From the NCBI RefSeq assembly GCF_000369505.1, contig NZ_KB850055.1:1302001-1366000 (forward strand): DNA of 64,000 nucleotides. The letters are read 5' to 3'. The notes under the pieces are model-generated. The model was not told the DNA's origin. It saw only the letters and a list, made by a program, of their open reading frames with translations, and ran no database searches. Shown in pieces: positions 18,797-27,316 of the stretch. The stretch comes from Acinetobacter sp. NIPH 298. Lineage in GTDB: Bacteria; Pseudomonadota; Gammaproteobacteria; Pseudomonadales; Moraxellaceae. How positions within the stretch are numbered: the first letter of the stretch is position 1; every line of letters begins with the position of its first letter. Both the position numbers and the translations under genes were made by a program.

Positions 18797-19804
18797 TTAA
18801 TTACCTTTTAAAGTATTGAGATAAAATCTCCATTCATCTTCAAGCATTTTGGTTAAGGAACGTTTCGGCTCCCAATTCAGTACTTTTTTTACCTTATCAA
18901 TATTTGCGCCTAACTGAGACAACTCCTGATTTTGATAAACTGCTGGCTGAACACGAATCTCAGCCTGCGTCACTTTTGCGATTTCATCTAATAAGCTTTG
19001 AATAGAAGTTAGCTGCGAATGTGCAATATTAAAAGACTCTAAACAATTGCTTTGCGTTTCTAACCAATCCATCGTCATCAATATCGCATCACAAGCATCT
19101 AACACATGTAAGAAACTACGTTCTACCGTGTGATCCGTTGTTTCTGCTTGATTTTGCAACTCGATACAATCTCTTTGCATCGCTGCAACTTGTAAAGCAA
19201 GAGGCACAATATTTTTAGGGAGTTGAGTAACATACTCACCCAATACGCCATGCTCAAATGCACCAACAATATTGGATAAACGAAAATTCACGATTTTCCA
19301 TTCGTGATCAACCTTATAGGTATCGGCTATAATATCTTCAACAATTTGTTGGGTTCGAATATAAGGATTGGCAGAACGATAATTAAATTCTGTATCTTCT
19401 GATAGCTGAGAATCAGACTTCCCGTAAACAGCTAAACTAGATAAATTCAACAACTGCCTTACACCCATTCGCTGCATGGCTCGTAATAAACTCATGATAC
19501 AACTGACATTGTCGTTATAATACTCAAGCGGTTTCAAAGCAGATTCTTCGAGAGATTTAAAACTTGCAGTATGAATAACAGTATCGATTGAATATTGTTC
19601 AAATACTTTATTTAGCGCTGGTGTATTACGAACATCCAACTTTACAAATGGAATATACATACCTGAGATATATTCCAATCGCTCTAAGGTCTGTAAGGTA
19701 GAATTAGCTAAATTATCAACAATAACTATTTCTTTCCCTTGAGCCAATAAACTCAAAGCAATATGTGAACCGATAAAGCCTAAACCACCTGTCAGCAAAA
19801 TCAT
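18797..19804 (-). CDS. GalE-like NAD-dependent epimerase/dehydratase family protein
   Basis: The 335-residue protein has the extended short-chain dehydrogenase fold of UDP-glucose 4-epimerase: LLTGGLGFIGSHIA at the N-terminus, IVDNLANS, HTASFKSLEES and SSLAVYG. The catalytic YxxxK is changed: NPYIRTQQ gives Tyr148 but Gln152 in place of the lysine. The SERSFLHVLDACDA region also resembles the substrate domain of GalE. Epimerase activity is therefore doubtful; it may bind NAD or sugar nucleotide without turnover. It is divergent from tusD. Confidence 0.8.
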   Translation of the reverse strand: MILLTGGLGFIGSHIALSLLAQGKEIVIVDNLANSTLQTLERLEYISGMYIPFVKLDVRNTPALNKVFEQYSIDTVIHTASFKSLEESALKPLEYYNDNVSCIMSLLRAMQRMGVRQLLNLSSLAVYGKSDSQLSEDTEFNYRSANPYIRTQQIVEDIIADTYKVDHEWKIVNFRLSNIVGAFEHGVLGEYVTQLPKNIVPLALQVAAMQRDCIELQNQAETTDHTVERSFLHVLDACDAILMTMDWLETQSNCLESFNIAHSQLTSIQSLLDEIAKVTQAEIRVQPAVYQNQELSQLGANIDKVKKVLNWEPKRSLTKMLEDEWRFYLNTLKGN

Positions 19805-19871
19805 TGTATAATTACCTTCTTTTTAATTATGCCCACCTTCATTTCGCCTATATGACCATAGTGAATATTCA

Positions 19872-20240
19872 ATGAGTACACTACTGCTAATTACTTCTGC
19901 GCCTACTTCAGTAATGGCTTGGCACGCATTCGGTTTAGCGCAAGCATTACGAGATAAGCATGAAGAAATTCGTGTCTTCTTTTACCAAGACGGTGTTCAG
20001 GTTGCGAACGATTTACAGTGGTTTCCTGATGATCAACGCAATCTGAAACAAGAATGGCAAAAGCTCGGCATTCGACTCCCTGTCTGTGTCAGTGCTGCCC
20101 TTGCTCGGGGAATTACTGATGCGAGTAATGCACAACGCCATTCACTTCAACATTACAATCTAGCGCAGGGTTTTGAGCTAGTTGGGCTAGGTGAGCTTGC
20201 TGATGCAGTGCAAGATTGTTCTCGTCTAATTCAATTTTAA
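19872..20240 (+). CDS. tusD: Sulfurtransferase complex subunit TusD
   Basis: TusD accepts sulfur from TusA and, with TusB and TusC, relays it to TusE for 2-thiolation of wobble uridine in tRNAs for Lys, Glu and Gln. The 122-residue DsrE-fold protein has FFYQDGVQVAN and the LPVCVSAALARGI region that carries the active cysteine. It is the first gene of tusDCBE and is divergent from the GalE-like gene. Confidence 0.93.
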   Translation: MSTLLLITSAPTSVMAWHAFGLAQALRDKHEEIRVFFYQDGVQVANDLQWFPDDQRNLKQEWQKLGIRLPVCVSAALARGITDASNAQRHSLQHYNLAQGFELVGLGELADAVQDCSRLIQF

Positions 20241-20283
20241 TTTAAGTTCTTTAATAGAGTGTTGCTTTTAAAAGGTAAATTGT

Positions 20284-20634
20284 GTGAAATCTGTACTTGT
20301 CATCCTAACGCAGCCCAATTTAACCAGTTTGCAGGTCAACGAAAGCTTGTCTGCAACTATGGTTTTAGCAACCTTTGGTATTTCTGTCAAAGTTTTATTA
20401 AAAGACGCGGCACTAAGTTTATTGAACAATCAGTTAACATTCGATCAACTCAAGCATGCGTTTAAAGTCGCATCAAATATGGTCGAAAGTTTTGAGTTTT
20501 ATGATTTAACGCCTATTTTGATCGAAACAAAAAATCAACAACTCAGTGTGATTCAAAATACTGAACAAGACATCGAATTTATTGAACTCAATCCACAGTT
20601 CATTCAATCATTTGACCATGTATTGTATTGGTAA
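20284..20634 (+). CDS. tusC: Sulfurtransferase complex subunit TusC
   Basis: TusC is a non-catalytic DsrF-like subunit of the TusBCD heterohexamer. The 116-residue protein starts at GTG (20284) after AAAAGG and carries a DsrE-fold pattern (VLVILTQPNLTSLQVNESLSATMVLATFG, VKVLLKDAALSLL). Sequence similarity to the enterobacterial protein is modest, but position between tusD and tusB makes the assignment firm. Confidence 0.87.
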   Translation: MKSVLVILTQPNLTSLQVNESLSATMVLATFGISVKVLLKDAALSLLNNQLTFDQLKHAFKVASNMVESFEFYDLTPILIETKNQQLSVIQNTEQDIEFIELNPQFIQSFDHVLYW

Positions 20635-20645
20635 GGAATCATTCG

Positions 20646-20930
20646 ATGCAAAATACAACTTTATTTTTGATCCAGCCACCCTATTCACAACTTGATAAAA
20701 TGTGGGCTGATTTATGTCAAATGGCTCAAGCTGATGACTCGATTGTGATTATGGGTGATGCGGCGTTGCATATCCCCCAAACTATTTTAGATCGTTTTTC
20801 TCATCTTTATGGTTTAAGCAGCGAGCAAAGCTTATTAAATGTTGAAATTAAAGAGTATGTGAAAATTATAGAATATACTCAATTCGCTGATTTAGTTTTA
20901 CATTTTGATCGCTGTGTGACGTTGAAATAA
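20646..20930 (+). CDS. tusB: Sulfurtransferase complex subunit TusB
   Basis: TusB (DsrH-like) is the smallest subunit of the TusBCD sulfur relay. From the ATG at 20646 the protein has 94 residues (MQNTTLFLIQPPYS... to CVTLK), with DSIVIMGDAALHI as the family-like core. AAGGA lies 8 nt before this start. The frame also opens at 20628, overlapping the end of tusC by 7 bp, which I judge less likely. Confidence 0.85.
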   Translation: MQNTTLFLIQPPYSQLDKMWADLCQMAQADDSIVIMGDAALHIPQTILDRFSHLYGLSSEQSLLNVEIKEYVKIIEYTQFADLVLHFDRCVTLK

Positions 20931-20965
20931 TCCATTTCCAGTTTTAAATTTACTTAGGCTATTTT

Positions 20966-21277
20966 ATGCAATTAGAGTTAGATCAAGATGGTCATTTGCT
21001 TGATTATACGATTTGGAATCAAGAAGTCGCTCATGAATTGGCTAAATCTTTGGATTTAGAACTAACAGCATGGCATTTTGAAGTGCTTCATGCGGTACGT
21101 CAATTTTACCAGCAATTCGGGCACTCACCAGCAACTCGTCCATTGATTAAATTTCTAATGAAAACGGTCAGTCCTGAAATTAATAATGCGGAACTACAGC
21201 AGCGATTTAATACAGGTTTAGTTGCTCGTCATTTGAGTCGTTTGGCTGGCGTTCCTAAACCTGCAAATTGTTTGTAA
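20966..21277 (+). CDS. tusE: TusE/DsrC family sulfur carrier
   Basis: TusE receives persulfide sulfur from TusBCD and delivers it to MnmA on tRNA. The 103-residue protein has the DsrC/TusE features DQDGHLLDYTIWN, LELTAWHFEVLHAVRQFY and the C-terminal PKPANCL with the penultimate catalytic cysteine. It lacks the second, upstream cysteine of sulfite-reductase DsrC, so it is a TusE. It is the last gene of the tus operon and its stop is 10 bp from the stop of the convergent exporter gene. Confidence 0.93.
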   Translation: MQLELDQDGHLLDYTIWNQEVAHELAKSLDLELTAWHFEVLHAVRQFYQQFGHSPATRPLIKFLMKTVSPEINNAELQQRFNTGLVARHLSRLAGVPKPANCL

Positions 21278-21287
21278 TCCTTTTGAA

Positions 21288-22151
21288 TCAAGCAAATTTC
21301 TTGGCACAAGTCACACAAGCAATGACTGCTACGGTCACCACAAACATGGTCATACTTACCTGCTCATGTAAGATGACTGCTGCAATCGCCAACCCAAATA
21401 TCGGTTGTAATAGTTGTAACTGCCCGACTGCCGCAATACCACCAAGTGCCAACCCCTTATACCAAAAGAAAAAACCGATAAGCATACTGAAAATGGATAC
21501 ATAAGCTAAGCCCAATGTTGCAGACCATGAAATTTGTTCAAAACTGGTAGGGATATACAAATAAGAAATAACAAGCATGATGGGTAACATCAAAATAAGT
21601 GCCCAACAGATCACTTGCCAACCACCTAAATGTTTTGACAGCTTTCCACCCTCAGCATACCCAAATCCGCAGAGTATGATGGCTAGCAGCATAAAAATGT
21701 CACCATAGTTGAATAGCCAACTTTGGGTTTGAATCAACATAAAAGCAAACACAAGTGCTGCTCCTAAGATTGCAAATAACCAAAATGCAAAATTAGGCCG
21801 CTCACCGCCTCGTAACACACCAAAAATGGCGGTAGCCAAAGGCAATAATCCTACAAAAACAATGCTATGGGCAGCACTAACATATTGCAACGCTAAAGCA
21901 GTAAACAGTGGAAAACCAATAACAACACCAATTGCAACATACAATAGCGGCATCCAGTCTTTTTTCTCAGGTAATTTTTGACGTGATAAGAGGATTAAAA
22001 TTAGCCCTAGCACCCCTGCAATCGCAGCCCTTGCGGCAGTTAAAAATGTCGGACTAAAATCCATGACTGCAACACGTGTTGCAGGTAAAGAGCCCGCAAA
22101 TATCACGACACCTATGAGTCCATTCACCCAACCATTGCTTAAAAACTTCAT
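21288..22151 (-). CDS. EamA/DMT family transporter
   Basis: This is an inner-membrane protein of the drug/metabolite transporter superfamily with two EamA repeats and about ten membrane segments, for example VNGLIGVVIFAGSLPATRVA and the second-half AVGQLQLLQPIFGLAIAAVIL. Relatives export amino acids or other metabolites. From ATG 22151, preceded by GGAG at 7 nt, it has 287 residues; an ATG five codons upstream is also in frame. It is divergent from a MocR-type regulator, which probably controls it. Confidence 0.88.
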   Translation of the reverse strand: MKFLSNGWVNGLIGVVIFAGSLPATRVAVMDFSPTFLTAARAAIAGVLGLILILLSRQKLPEKKDWMPLLYVAIGVVIGFPLFTALALQYVSAAHSIVFVGLLPLATAIFGVLRGGERPNFAFWLFAILGAALVFAFMLIQTQSWLFNYGDIFMLLAIILCGFGYAEGGKLSKHLGGWQVICWALILMLPIMLVISYLYIPTSFEQISWSATLGLAYVSIFSMLIGFFFWYKGLALGGIAAVGQLQLLQPIFGLAIAAVILHEQVSMTMFVVTVAVIACVTCAKKFA

Positions 22152-22209
22152 TTCATCACTCCACATCTATATGGAGAATTTAAACTGTGTTAAGGTTTAT
22201 ATACCACAC

Positions 22210-22260
22210 ACAGTACAGTACAATTTTAAATAACCGTACTGTATAAATCACCAATACAGT
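22210..22260. promoter_or_regulatory. Repeated ACAGT/ACTGT motifs between EamA and MocR genes
   Basis: The divergent intergenic region holds overlapping ACAGTACAGTAC at 22210-22221, GTACTGTAT in inverted orientation at 22236-22244, and ATACAGT at 22254-22260. MocR regulators are known to bind direct and inverted short repeats in such regions, so this is a candidate operator for the adjacent regulator. Confidence 0.5.
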
Positions 22261-22274
22261 TCAAGAGCGAATGG

Positions 22275-23669
22275 ATGAAAACAACAAAAATTGATTTCGT
22301 TATACAACATGTCCATGAGCAGATTAAAAATCGTTCATTGATGCCTGGTTCGAGATTAATGTCTGTACGTGCTTTGGCTAGTCGACTTAATTTATCGATC
22401 TCAACAATTGTCGAAGCATATGAACGCCTTGCCGCTCAAGGCCTAATCGAAGCTAAAACAGGTTCAGGGTATTTTGTTGCAGGTCCTCTCGCGCCATTAT
22501 CTATTTCGGAAATTCACCCTAAGATAGATCGAAACATTGACCCATTATGGATTTCAAGACAAGCATTAGAAGCAACACAAGATGTTCTGAAACCTGGATG
22601 CGGCTGGTTACCCGATGATTGGATGCCTCATGAAAATATTCGTAAAGCGGTTCGAAAAATTTCAAAAGCCAATGCAAAAATCCTGACCGATTATTCGACC
22701 CCGCTTGGTCTACCTGCATTACGTGAGCTACTTTCACGTAAAATTTTAACTAAAGGAATCGAAGCAAGTCCAAATCAAATTTTACTCACTGACTCTGGCA
22801 CACAAGCAATTGATTTAATTTGTCGTTATTTTTTAAAGCCAAATGATGTTGTTCTCGTCGACGATCCTTGTTATTTTAATTTTCATGCGTTACTTAAAGT
22901 TCATCAAATACAAATCGTTGGTGTACCTTATACGCAAACGGGTCCTGATATAGCAGCATTCTCCCAAGCAATTAAAACCTATAATCCTCGTTTATACATA
23001 ACTAATTCAGCAATTCACAACCCAACTGGCGCAATATTAACTGCTTCAACGGCGTATCAAATTTTAAAGCTTGTTGAACAATCCAATTTGATTGTAGTCG
23101 AGGATGATATTTTTGCTGATTTAGAATTACATACAGCGCCACGACTTGCTGCACTGGATGGATTATCACGCGTCATACATATTGGTAGTTTTTCAAAAAC
23201 CTTGTCTGGTTCAGTTCGGACTGGATATCTCGCCACTAAATCTGAATGGATTGAAGATTTAACCGATATAAAAATCGCAACTTGTTTTGGTGGCAATCAG
23301 TTATCAGCTGAAATCTTATATACAGCATTAACGGATGGGAATTATCGAAAGTATTTAGAGGAATTAAAAATACGCTTGTCCAGAGCAATGGATTCAACCA
23401 TCAAGCAATTAGAAACACTCGACATAAAGCCTTGGGTTAAACCACAGGCAGGAATATTTCTATGGTGCAAATTAGCAGATCATTTAGACAGTACTCGCAT
23501 TGCCAAAACCTGCCTTGAACATGGTGTAATTTTGGCGCCGGGAAATGCATTCAGCCAAAGCCAAAATTATCAAAATTTCATTCGTTTTAATGTCGCACAA
23601 TCTTTAGATCCAAAGATTTTCGATGTTCTATCCCATGCAATTCAAGATGAAATAGAACGACAAAAATAG
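22275..23669 (+). CDS. MocR-type GntR/aminotransferase regulator
   Basis: The 464-residue protein joins an N-terminal GntR winged helix (about 5-75: MPGSRLMSVRALASRLNLS, STIVEAYERLAAQGLIEAKTGSGYFV) to a fold-type I aminotransferase domain (about 110-460). The PLP lysine is K308 in GSFSKTLSGSVRTGYL, and the cofactor-contact motifs TDSGTQAIDLI and NPTGAIL are present. MocR proteins sense amino acids or vitamin B6 and regulate neighbouring genes; here the divergent EamA exporter is the likely target. Confidence 0.9.
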   Translation: MKTTKIDFVIQHVHEQIKNRSLMPGSRLMSVRALASRLNLSISTIVEAYERLAAQGLIEAKTGSGYFVAGPLAPLSISEIHPKIDRNIDPLWISRQALEATQDVLKPGCGWLPDDWMPHENIRKAVRKISKANAKILTDYSTPLGLPALRELLSRKILTKGIEASPNQILLTDSGTQAIDLICRYFLKPNDVVLVDDPCYFNFHALLKVHQIQIVGVPYTQTGPDIAAFSQAIKTYNPRLYITNSAIHNPTGAILTASTAYQILKLVEQSNLIVVEDDIFADLELHTAPRLAALDGLSRVIHIGSFSKTLSGSVRTGYLATKSEWIEDLTDIKIATCFGGNQLSAEILYTALTDGNYRKYLEELKIRLSRAMDSTIKQLETLDIKPWVKPQAGIFLWCKLADHLDSTRIAKTCLEHGVILAPGNAFSQSQNYQNFIRFNVAQSLDPKIFDVLSHAIQDEIERQK

Positions 23670-23702
23670 GGGGATGACTGAAATGCCAAAAGACCCTAAA
23701 AA

Positions 23703-24185
23703 TCATGCACTTTTTTGTTTTTGCTCTAAAAATGCAAAATAACCTGGCCCAGCTGTCGCCCGTACATCTTTCACTTGAATAGGCTCGTCACATTCTGAGC
23801 AGACCATTCTAGGTATCATTTTCTTTCCACAGTGCTTGTGAGTAAACTCAATCGGCTTTCCAAGCCCCATATCCATCCATTTATCCGCCCATTGTACCAT
23901 CGACAACATAATCGGATATAAGTCTAAACCTTTGTCTGTCAATCGGTATTCAAAACGCTCCTGTCGCTCCACATAGGGAACTTTAACCAGAATACCATGT
24001 TCAACTAAACGCTTTAATCGTTCAGAAAGAACATGTCGTGTTAAACCTAAGCTACGTTGGAAATCATCAAAACGATGGATACCCATAAACGCATTACGCA
24101 AGATCAACATCGTCCATCGATCACCCAGCACAGAAAGCGCTCGCGCAACTGAACAAGGTTGATCACCGATTTCTTCCCATTTCAT
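23703..24185 (-). CDS. HxlR family transcriptional regulator
   Basis: The protein (160 residues from ATG 24185) has the HxlR winged helix: PCSVARALSVLGDRWTMLILRNAFMG, FDDFQRSLGLTRHVLSERLKRLVEHGIL and the wing YRLTDKG. The C-terminal part carries a short cysteine/histidine group (HCGKK, CSECDEP) that could bind metal and is common in this subgroup. The frame extends four codons upstream to a TTG, which I did not use. No obvious target is adjacent; it converges with the MocR gene. Confidence 0.9.
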   Translation of the reverse strand: MKWEEIGDQPCSVARALSVLGDRWTMLILRNAFMGIHRFDDFQRSLGLTRHVLSERLKRLVEHGILVKVPYVERQERFEYRLTDKGLDLYPIMLSMVQWADKWMDMGLGKPIEFTHKHCGKKMIPRMVCSECDEPIQVKDVRATAGPGYFAFLEQKQKSA

Positions 24186-24359
24186 TATTATCACCAAATC
24201 ATTATTTTAAAGTTTTTAAAAGACATTGAACCTTGTCTTGAACCGTAAGCTTAGAAACTAAGCAATATAAAATACAGTAACGACCTCAGCGATCAGATGC
24301 AATATTGGTACTGAGCTAAAAGTGAAAAAAACAATTAGTTTACAGAATACAATCAAATC

Positions 24360-25598
24360 CTAATCGTGAATAAATAGCCCAGAGACCAGTTGTCCTGCTT
24401 CTATTTTAATATTGGCAGGAATACGAACCAAACAATTTGCCTGCATGAGATTACTCAGCATATGAGATTGCTGTTTAGCCAAGCTTTGTAGTTTAAGTTG
24501 CCCGTAATCAAAGTAGGCATGCATTCTCAAAAAACGTTCACGCGCATCTGATTTGAGTTCATACGTCAGAACAGCGCTAAACCACTGTAATGGTTGATCT
24601 TGATTTTGTAGAGCATCTAATAAAGTTTTGCCATAAATCTGCATTGCCACATATACGGCGGCTGGATTTCCTGGTAATCCGAGTAAATAACAAGGATGAC
24701 CCTCACTATTTAGTGGCTTATATTCTGCAAAAAACAGCGGTTTACCCGGTTTTTGTTTTACTTTCCAAAAAACTTGCTGAAAACCCGTTTCAAATGCACA
24801 GGGACGTACAAAGTCATAATCTCCAACTGAAACACCACCAGTGGTAATAATCACATCATACTGTTGTTTCAACTGTTCAAAGCAGTCTCTAACTTGTTCT
24901 GCTTCATCAGCAATATGCAAAATCTCCACATCTAGCCCATAATCATTGAACCATGCTTTCAACAATGGACCATTAGCATCGAAGACTTTACCTGCTTGTA
25001 AATCCGCAGGTGTTTCCGCAACTTCGTCACCTGTAACCACAACGGCAACTTTGGGCACAGCAAAAACCTCGATGCTTTGCACCCCTGCCATACTCAACGC
25101 TGCAAGCGCACCAATATTAATTTTCTGGCCAACATCAGCCAATTGTTGGCCAACTTGGATTTCTTCACCAGTAAATCGAATATCTGCTTGTGGTTTGATA
25201 TGTTCAGCTAACCGAATTTTAGCATCAGACTCAACAACGACGATTTCCTGTCTTGCAACATGTGTTGTACCTTCAGGAATTTTTCCGCCGGTAAAGATCC
25301 GAATCGCTTGCCCCTGCTGCAACGGACGATCAGATACACTGCCTGCTTTGATTTCGCCTTTCAGGTCAAAGCGAGCATCTTGAAGATGCTCAAGCGTGGT
25401 ATTCAATGCATAGCCATCGACTGCACTTTGAGAAAAGTTTGGTAAATTTACATTTGAATAAACCGCTTCAGCCAAATAACGATTAAGACACTGCCCTAAA
25501 GGCAATGTCTCTGTCGCAAGTACTTGAGGTCGTGTTTGAATCAGTTGTAATGCTTCATCAATACTGATTAAACCTTTTTCAGCACCACATCCAGACAT
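24360..25598 (-). CDS. moeA: Molybdopterin molybdotransferase MoeA
   Basis: MoeA inserts molybdate into adenylylated molybdopterin to give active cofactor. The 412-residue protein has the N-terminal SAVDGYAL motif, the RIFTGGKIPEGT region, the MoCF-binding domain with VVTGDE and ITTGGVSVGDYDFV, and the LPGNPAAVYVA motif. Its ATG overlaps the moaCB stop by one base (TAATG), so the two are translationally coupled. It is the last gene of the cofactor block. Confidence 0.95.
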   Translation of the reverse strand: MSGCGAEKGLISIDEALQLIQTRPQVLATETLPLGQCLNRYLAEAVYSNVNLPNFSQSAVDGYALNTTLEHLQDARFDLKGEIKAGSVSDRPLQQGQAIRIFTGGKIPEGTTHVARQEIVVVESDAKIRLAEHIKPQADIRFTGEEIQVGQQLADVGQKINIGALAALSMAGVQSIEVFAVPKVAVVVTGDEVAETPADLQAGKVFDANGPLLKAWFNDYGLDVEILHIADEAEQVRDCFEQLKQQYDVIITTGGVSVGDYDFVRPCAFETGFQQVFWKVKQKPGKPLFFAEYKPLNSEGHPCYLLGLPGNPAAVYVAMQIYGKTLLDALQNQDQPLQWFSAVLTYELKSDARERFLRMHAYFDYGQLKLQSLAKQQSHMLSNLMQANCLVRIPANIKIEAGQLVSGLFIHD

Positions 25599-26521
25599 TA
25601 TTCATAACCTCCAGGATGAGGTAAGTCACGGCACACATCAAAAATATGGACTAACGCTGGTAAAATTGCGGCCATTGATTCACTTGCGCCACCGCGACTA
25701 CCCGGTAAAGTCACCACCAATGAACGATCAATAAAACCAGCAACACCACGAGACATCGCAGCATAAGGGGTACGTCTTTGACCAAATGCACGAGAAGCTT
25801 CCATCAAACCATCTAATTTACGTTCCATGAGAGGTTCAAGTGTATCGACAGTAATATCACGCTTACTAATCCCAGTACCGCCGACCGTCATAATACATGC
25901 ATAGGACTTGGTCAGCTCTAAAACCAAATCTTTCAACTGATCTGGTTCATCGGCTAAGATTTGATAATGAATCGGATCAAATCCAGCTTCAGTCAAAGTA
26001 TCAACCACGGATTTACCCGCAGTATCAGGTTTACGTCCCGCCGCAACAGTATCAGAGAGTACAATCACGGCAGCCGAAACAGCTTGGCGCAAATTACGCT
26101 TAAAGTGAGATTTACCACCTTTTTTCTTCAATAATTTACATTGATCCAAGCACAGTTCGTCAGGTTCACAATGTGGCTTTAACATATCGTAAATGGTCAA
26201 CCCTGCTAAACTCGCAGCGGTTAACGCTTCCATCTCAACCCCAGTTGGCCCAATGGTTTCTACCGTAGTCAAAATCACGACATGATCATCTTGTAGGTCA
26301 TATTCCACATCAGCACGATAAATTGGTAGCGGATGACACAGTGGAATCAGCTCATCTGTACGTTTTGCTGCCAAAATACCTGCGATACGGGCTGTTTTTA
26401 AAGCATCGCCTTTTTCGGTATTTCCATCACGCAGCAACTGAATACAATGTGGTGGTGCATATAAAATTGCTTGTGCTTCTGCGACACGATAACTTTCAGG
26501 TTTCATCCCAACATTTTTCAT
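25598..26521 (-). CDS. moaCB: Bifunctional molybdenum cofactor protein MoaC/MoaB fusion
   Basis: The 307-residue protein fuses two cofactor enzymes. Residues about 1-150 are MoaC (cyclic pyranopterin monophosphate synthase): KGDALKTARIAGILAAKRT, LIPLCHPLPI, TGVEMEALTAAS and KKKGGKSHF. Residues about 155-305 are MoaB/MogA-like (molybdopterin adenylylation): VIVLSDTVAAGRKPDTAGKS, TVGGTGISKRDIT and LPGSRGGASES. AGGAAG precedes the start. MoaCB fusions are known in several bacteria. No separate moaC, moaB or mog is in the window. Confidence 0.95.
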   Translation of the reverse strand: MKNVGMKPESYRVAEAQAILYAPPHCIQLLRDGNTEKGDALKTARIAGILAAKRTDELIPLCHPLPIYRADVEYDLQDDHVVILTTVETIGPTGVEMEALTAASLAGLTIYDMLKPHCEPDELCLDQCKLLKKKGGKSHFKRNLRQAVSAAVIVLSDTVAAGRKPDTAGKSVVDTLTEAGFDPIHYQILADEPDQLKDLVLELTKSYACIMTVGGTGISKRDITVDTLEPLMERKLDGLMEASRAFGQRRTPYAAMSRGVAGFIDRSLVVTLPGSRGGASESMAAILPALVHIFDVCRDLPHPGGYE

Positions 26522-26538
26522 TTTAACTTCCTAAAACC

Positions 26539-27036
26539 TTATTCGTGTGTATGCTCATGTGTGCAATGGCTATGAACATGAGGTTGAGTCTCGACTTCAG
26601 TCGTATCTTTGCGGATACAACAACCCTCAACATATTGGCTGGTGCCATCCATAAAGAATTCCTCTTTCCAAATCGGCACTTCATGCTTGACCCGTTCCAC
26701 TGCTTCTTCGCAAGCCTGAAATGCTTCACGGCGATGAGCAGCATAAGCAATCGCAATAATCGCGGTTTCGCTGACATCCAAAAAGCCGATACGATGCATA
26801 ACTCGCACATATGAAATCTGATATTTATCTTTTATTTGCTGCTCGATCTCACGAATCATTTTTTCAGCGACGGGTGTATAAGCCGTATATTTTAAGGCTT
26901 TAACCGCTTTTCCTTCATGATGATTACGCACCGTACCAACAAAAATATCAATACCACCACATTCAGGAAAGCTTTGGATTGGATCAAAACGATCTAAACT
27001 TAAAGCTTGATCTTGAACTCTAGCAAATTCACGCAT
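26539..27036 (-). CDS. moaE: Molybdopterin synthase catalytic subunit MoaE, with His-rich tail
   Basis: MoaE transfers sulfur from MoaD thiocarboxylate to precursor Z to make molybdopterin. From ATG 27036 (strong GGAGG site 7 nt ahead) it has 165 residues, with FVGTVRNHHEGK, HRIGFLDVSETAI, AAHRREAFQACE and the catalytic KHEVPIWKEE. The C-terminus after about residue 150 is a His-rich tail (PHVHSHCTHEHTHE: six His and one Cys in twelve residues) that is not part of the usual fold. It starts 2 bp after moaD. Confidence 0.93.
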   Translation of the reverse strand: MREFARVQDQALSLDRFDPIQSFPECGGIDIFVGTVRNHHEGKAVKALKYTAYTPVAEKMIREIEQQIKDKYQISYVRVMHRIGFLDVSETAIIAIAYAAHRREAFQACEEAVERVKHEVPIWKEEFFMDGTSQYVEGCCIRKDTTEVETQPHVHSHCTHEHTHE

Positions 27037-27038
27037 TT

Positions 27039-27290
27039 TTATCCTCCTGCGACTGGTGATAACAGCACTAAGGTACATGAAGAAGCCAATGCTGTTTGTC
27101 GAGCTACGATGTCCTCCCCAATAGCACAAGCGCATTTTTCCATCGCGGTTGCAGACTCAGGATAAAGTGATACTACATGTGCGAGCACATCTTGAACCAA
27201 TTGATCAGCAGCAAACTCAAATGCTAATGCCTTTGGTAATAATCGCTCTATAGCGCCAAAGGCTTCAATTTTAATTTCAACAGTTTGCAT
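27039..27290 (-). CDS. moaD: Molybdopterin synthase sulfur carrier MoaD
   Basis: MoaD is the small ubiquitin-like sulfur carrier that forms the synthase with MoaE. From ATG 27290 (GGAG 5 nt upstream) the protein has 83 residues and ends in LLSPVAGG, the C-terminal Gly-Gly that is adenylylated and thiocarboxylated. An upstream in-frame start at 27308 is less likely. It lies between moaA and moaE with very short gaps. Confidence 0.92.
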   Translation of the reverse strand: MQTVEIKIEAFGAIERLLPKALAFEFAADQLVQDVLAHVVSLYPESATAMEKCACAIGEDIVARQTALASSCTLVLLSPVAGG

Positions 27291-27316
27291 TTCTTCTCCA
27301 GACCACATTTTCCAAA

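Noticed and set aside
27037-27135. N-terminal extension of moaE
   Set aside because: It would overlap moaD and lacks a ribosome site; the start at 27036 has a strong GGAGG.
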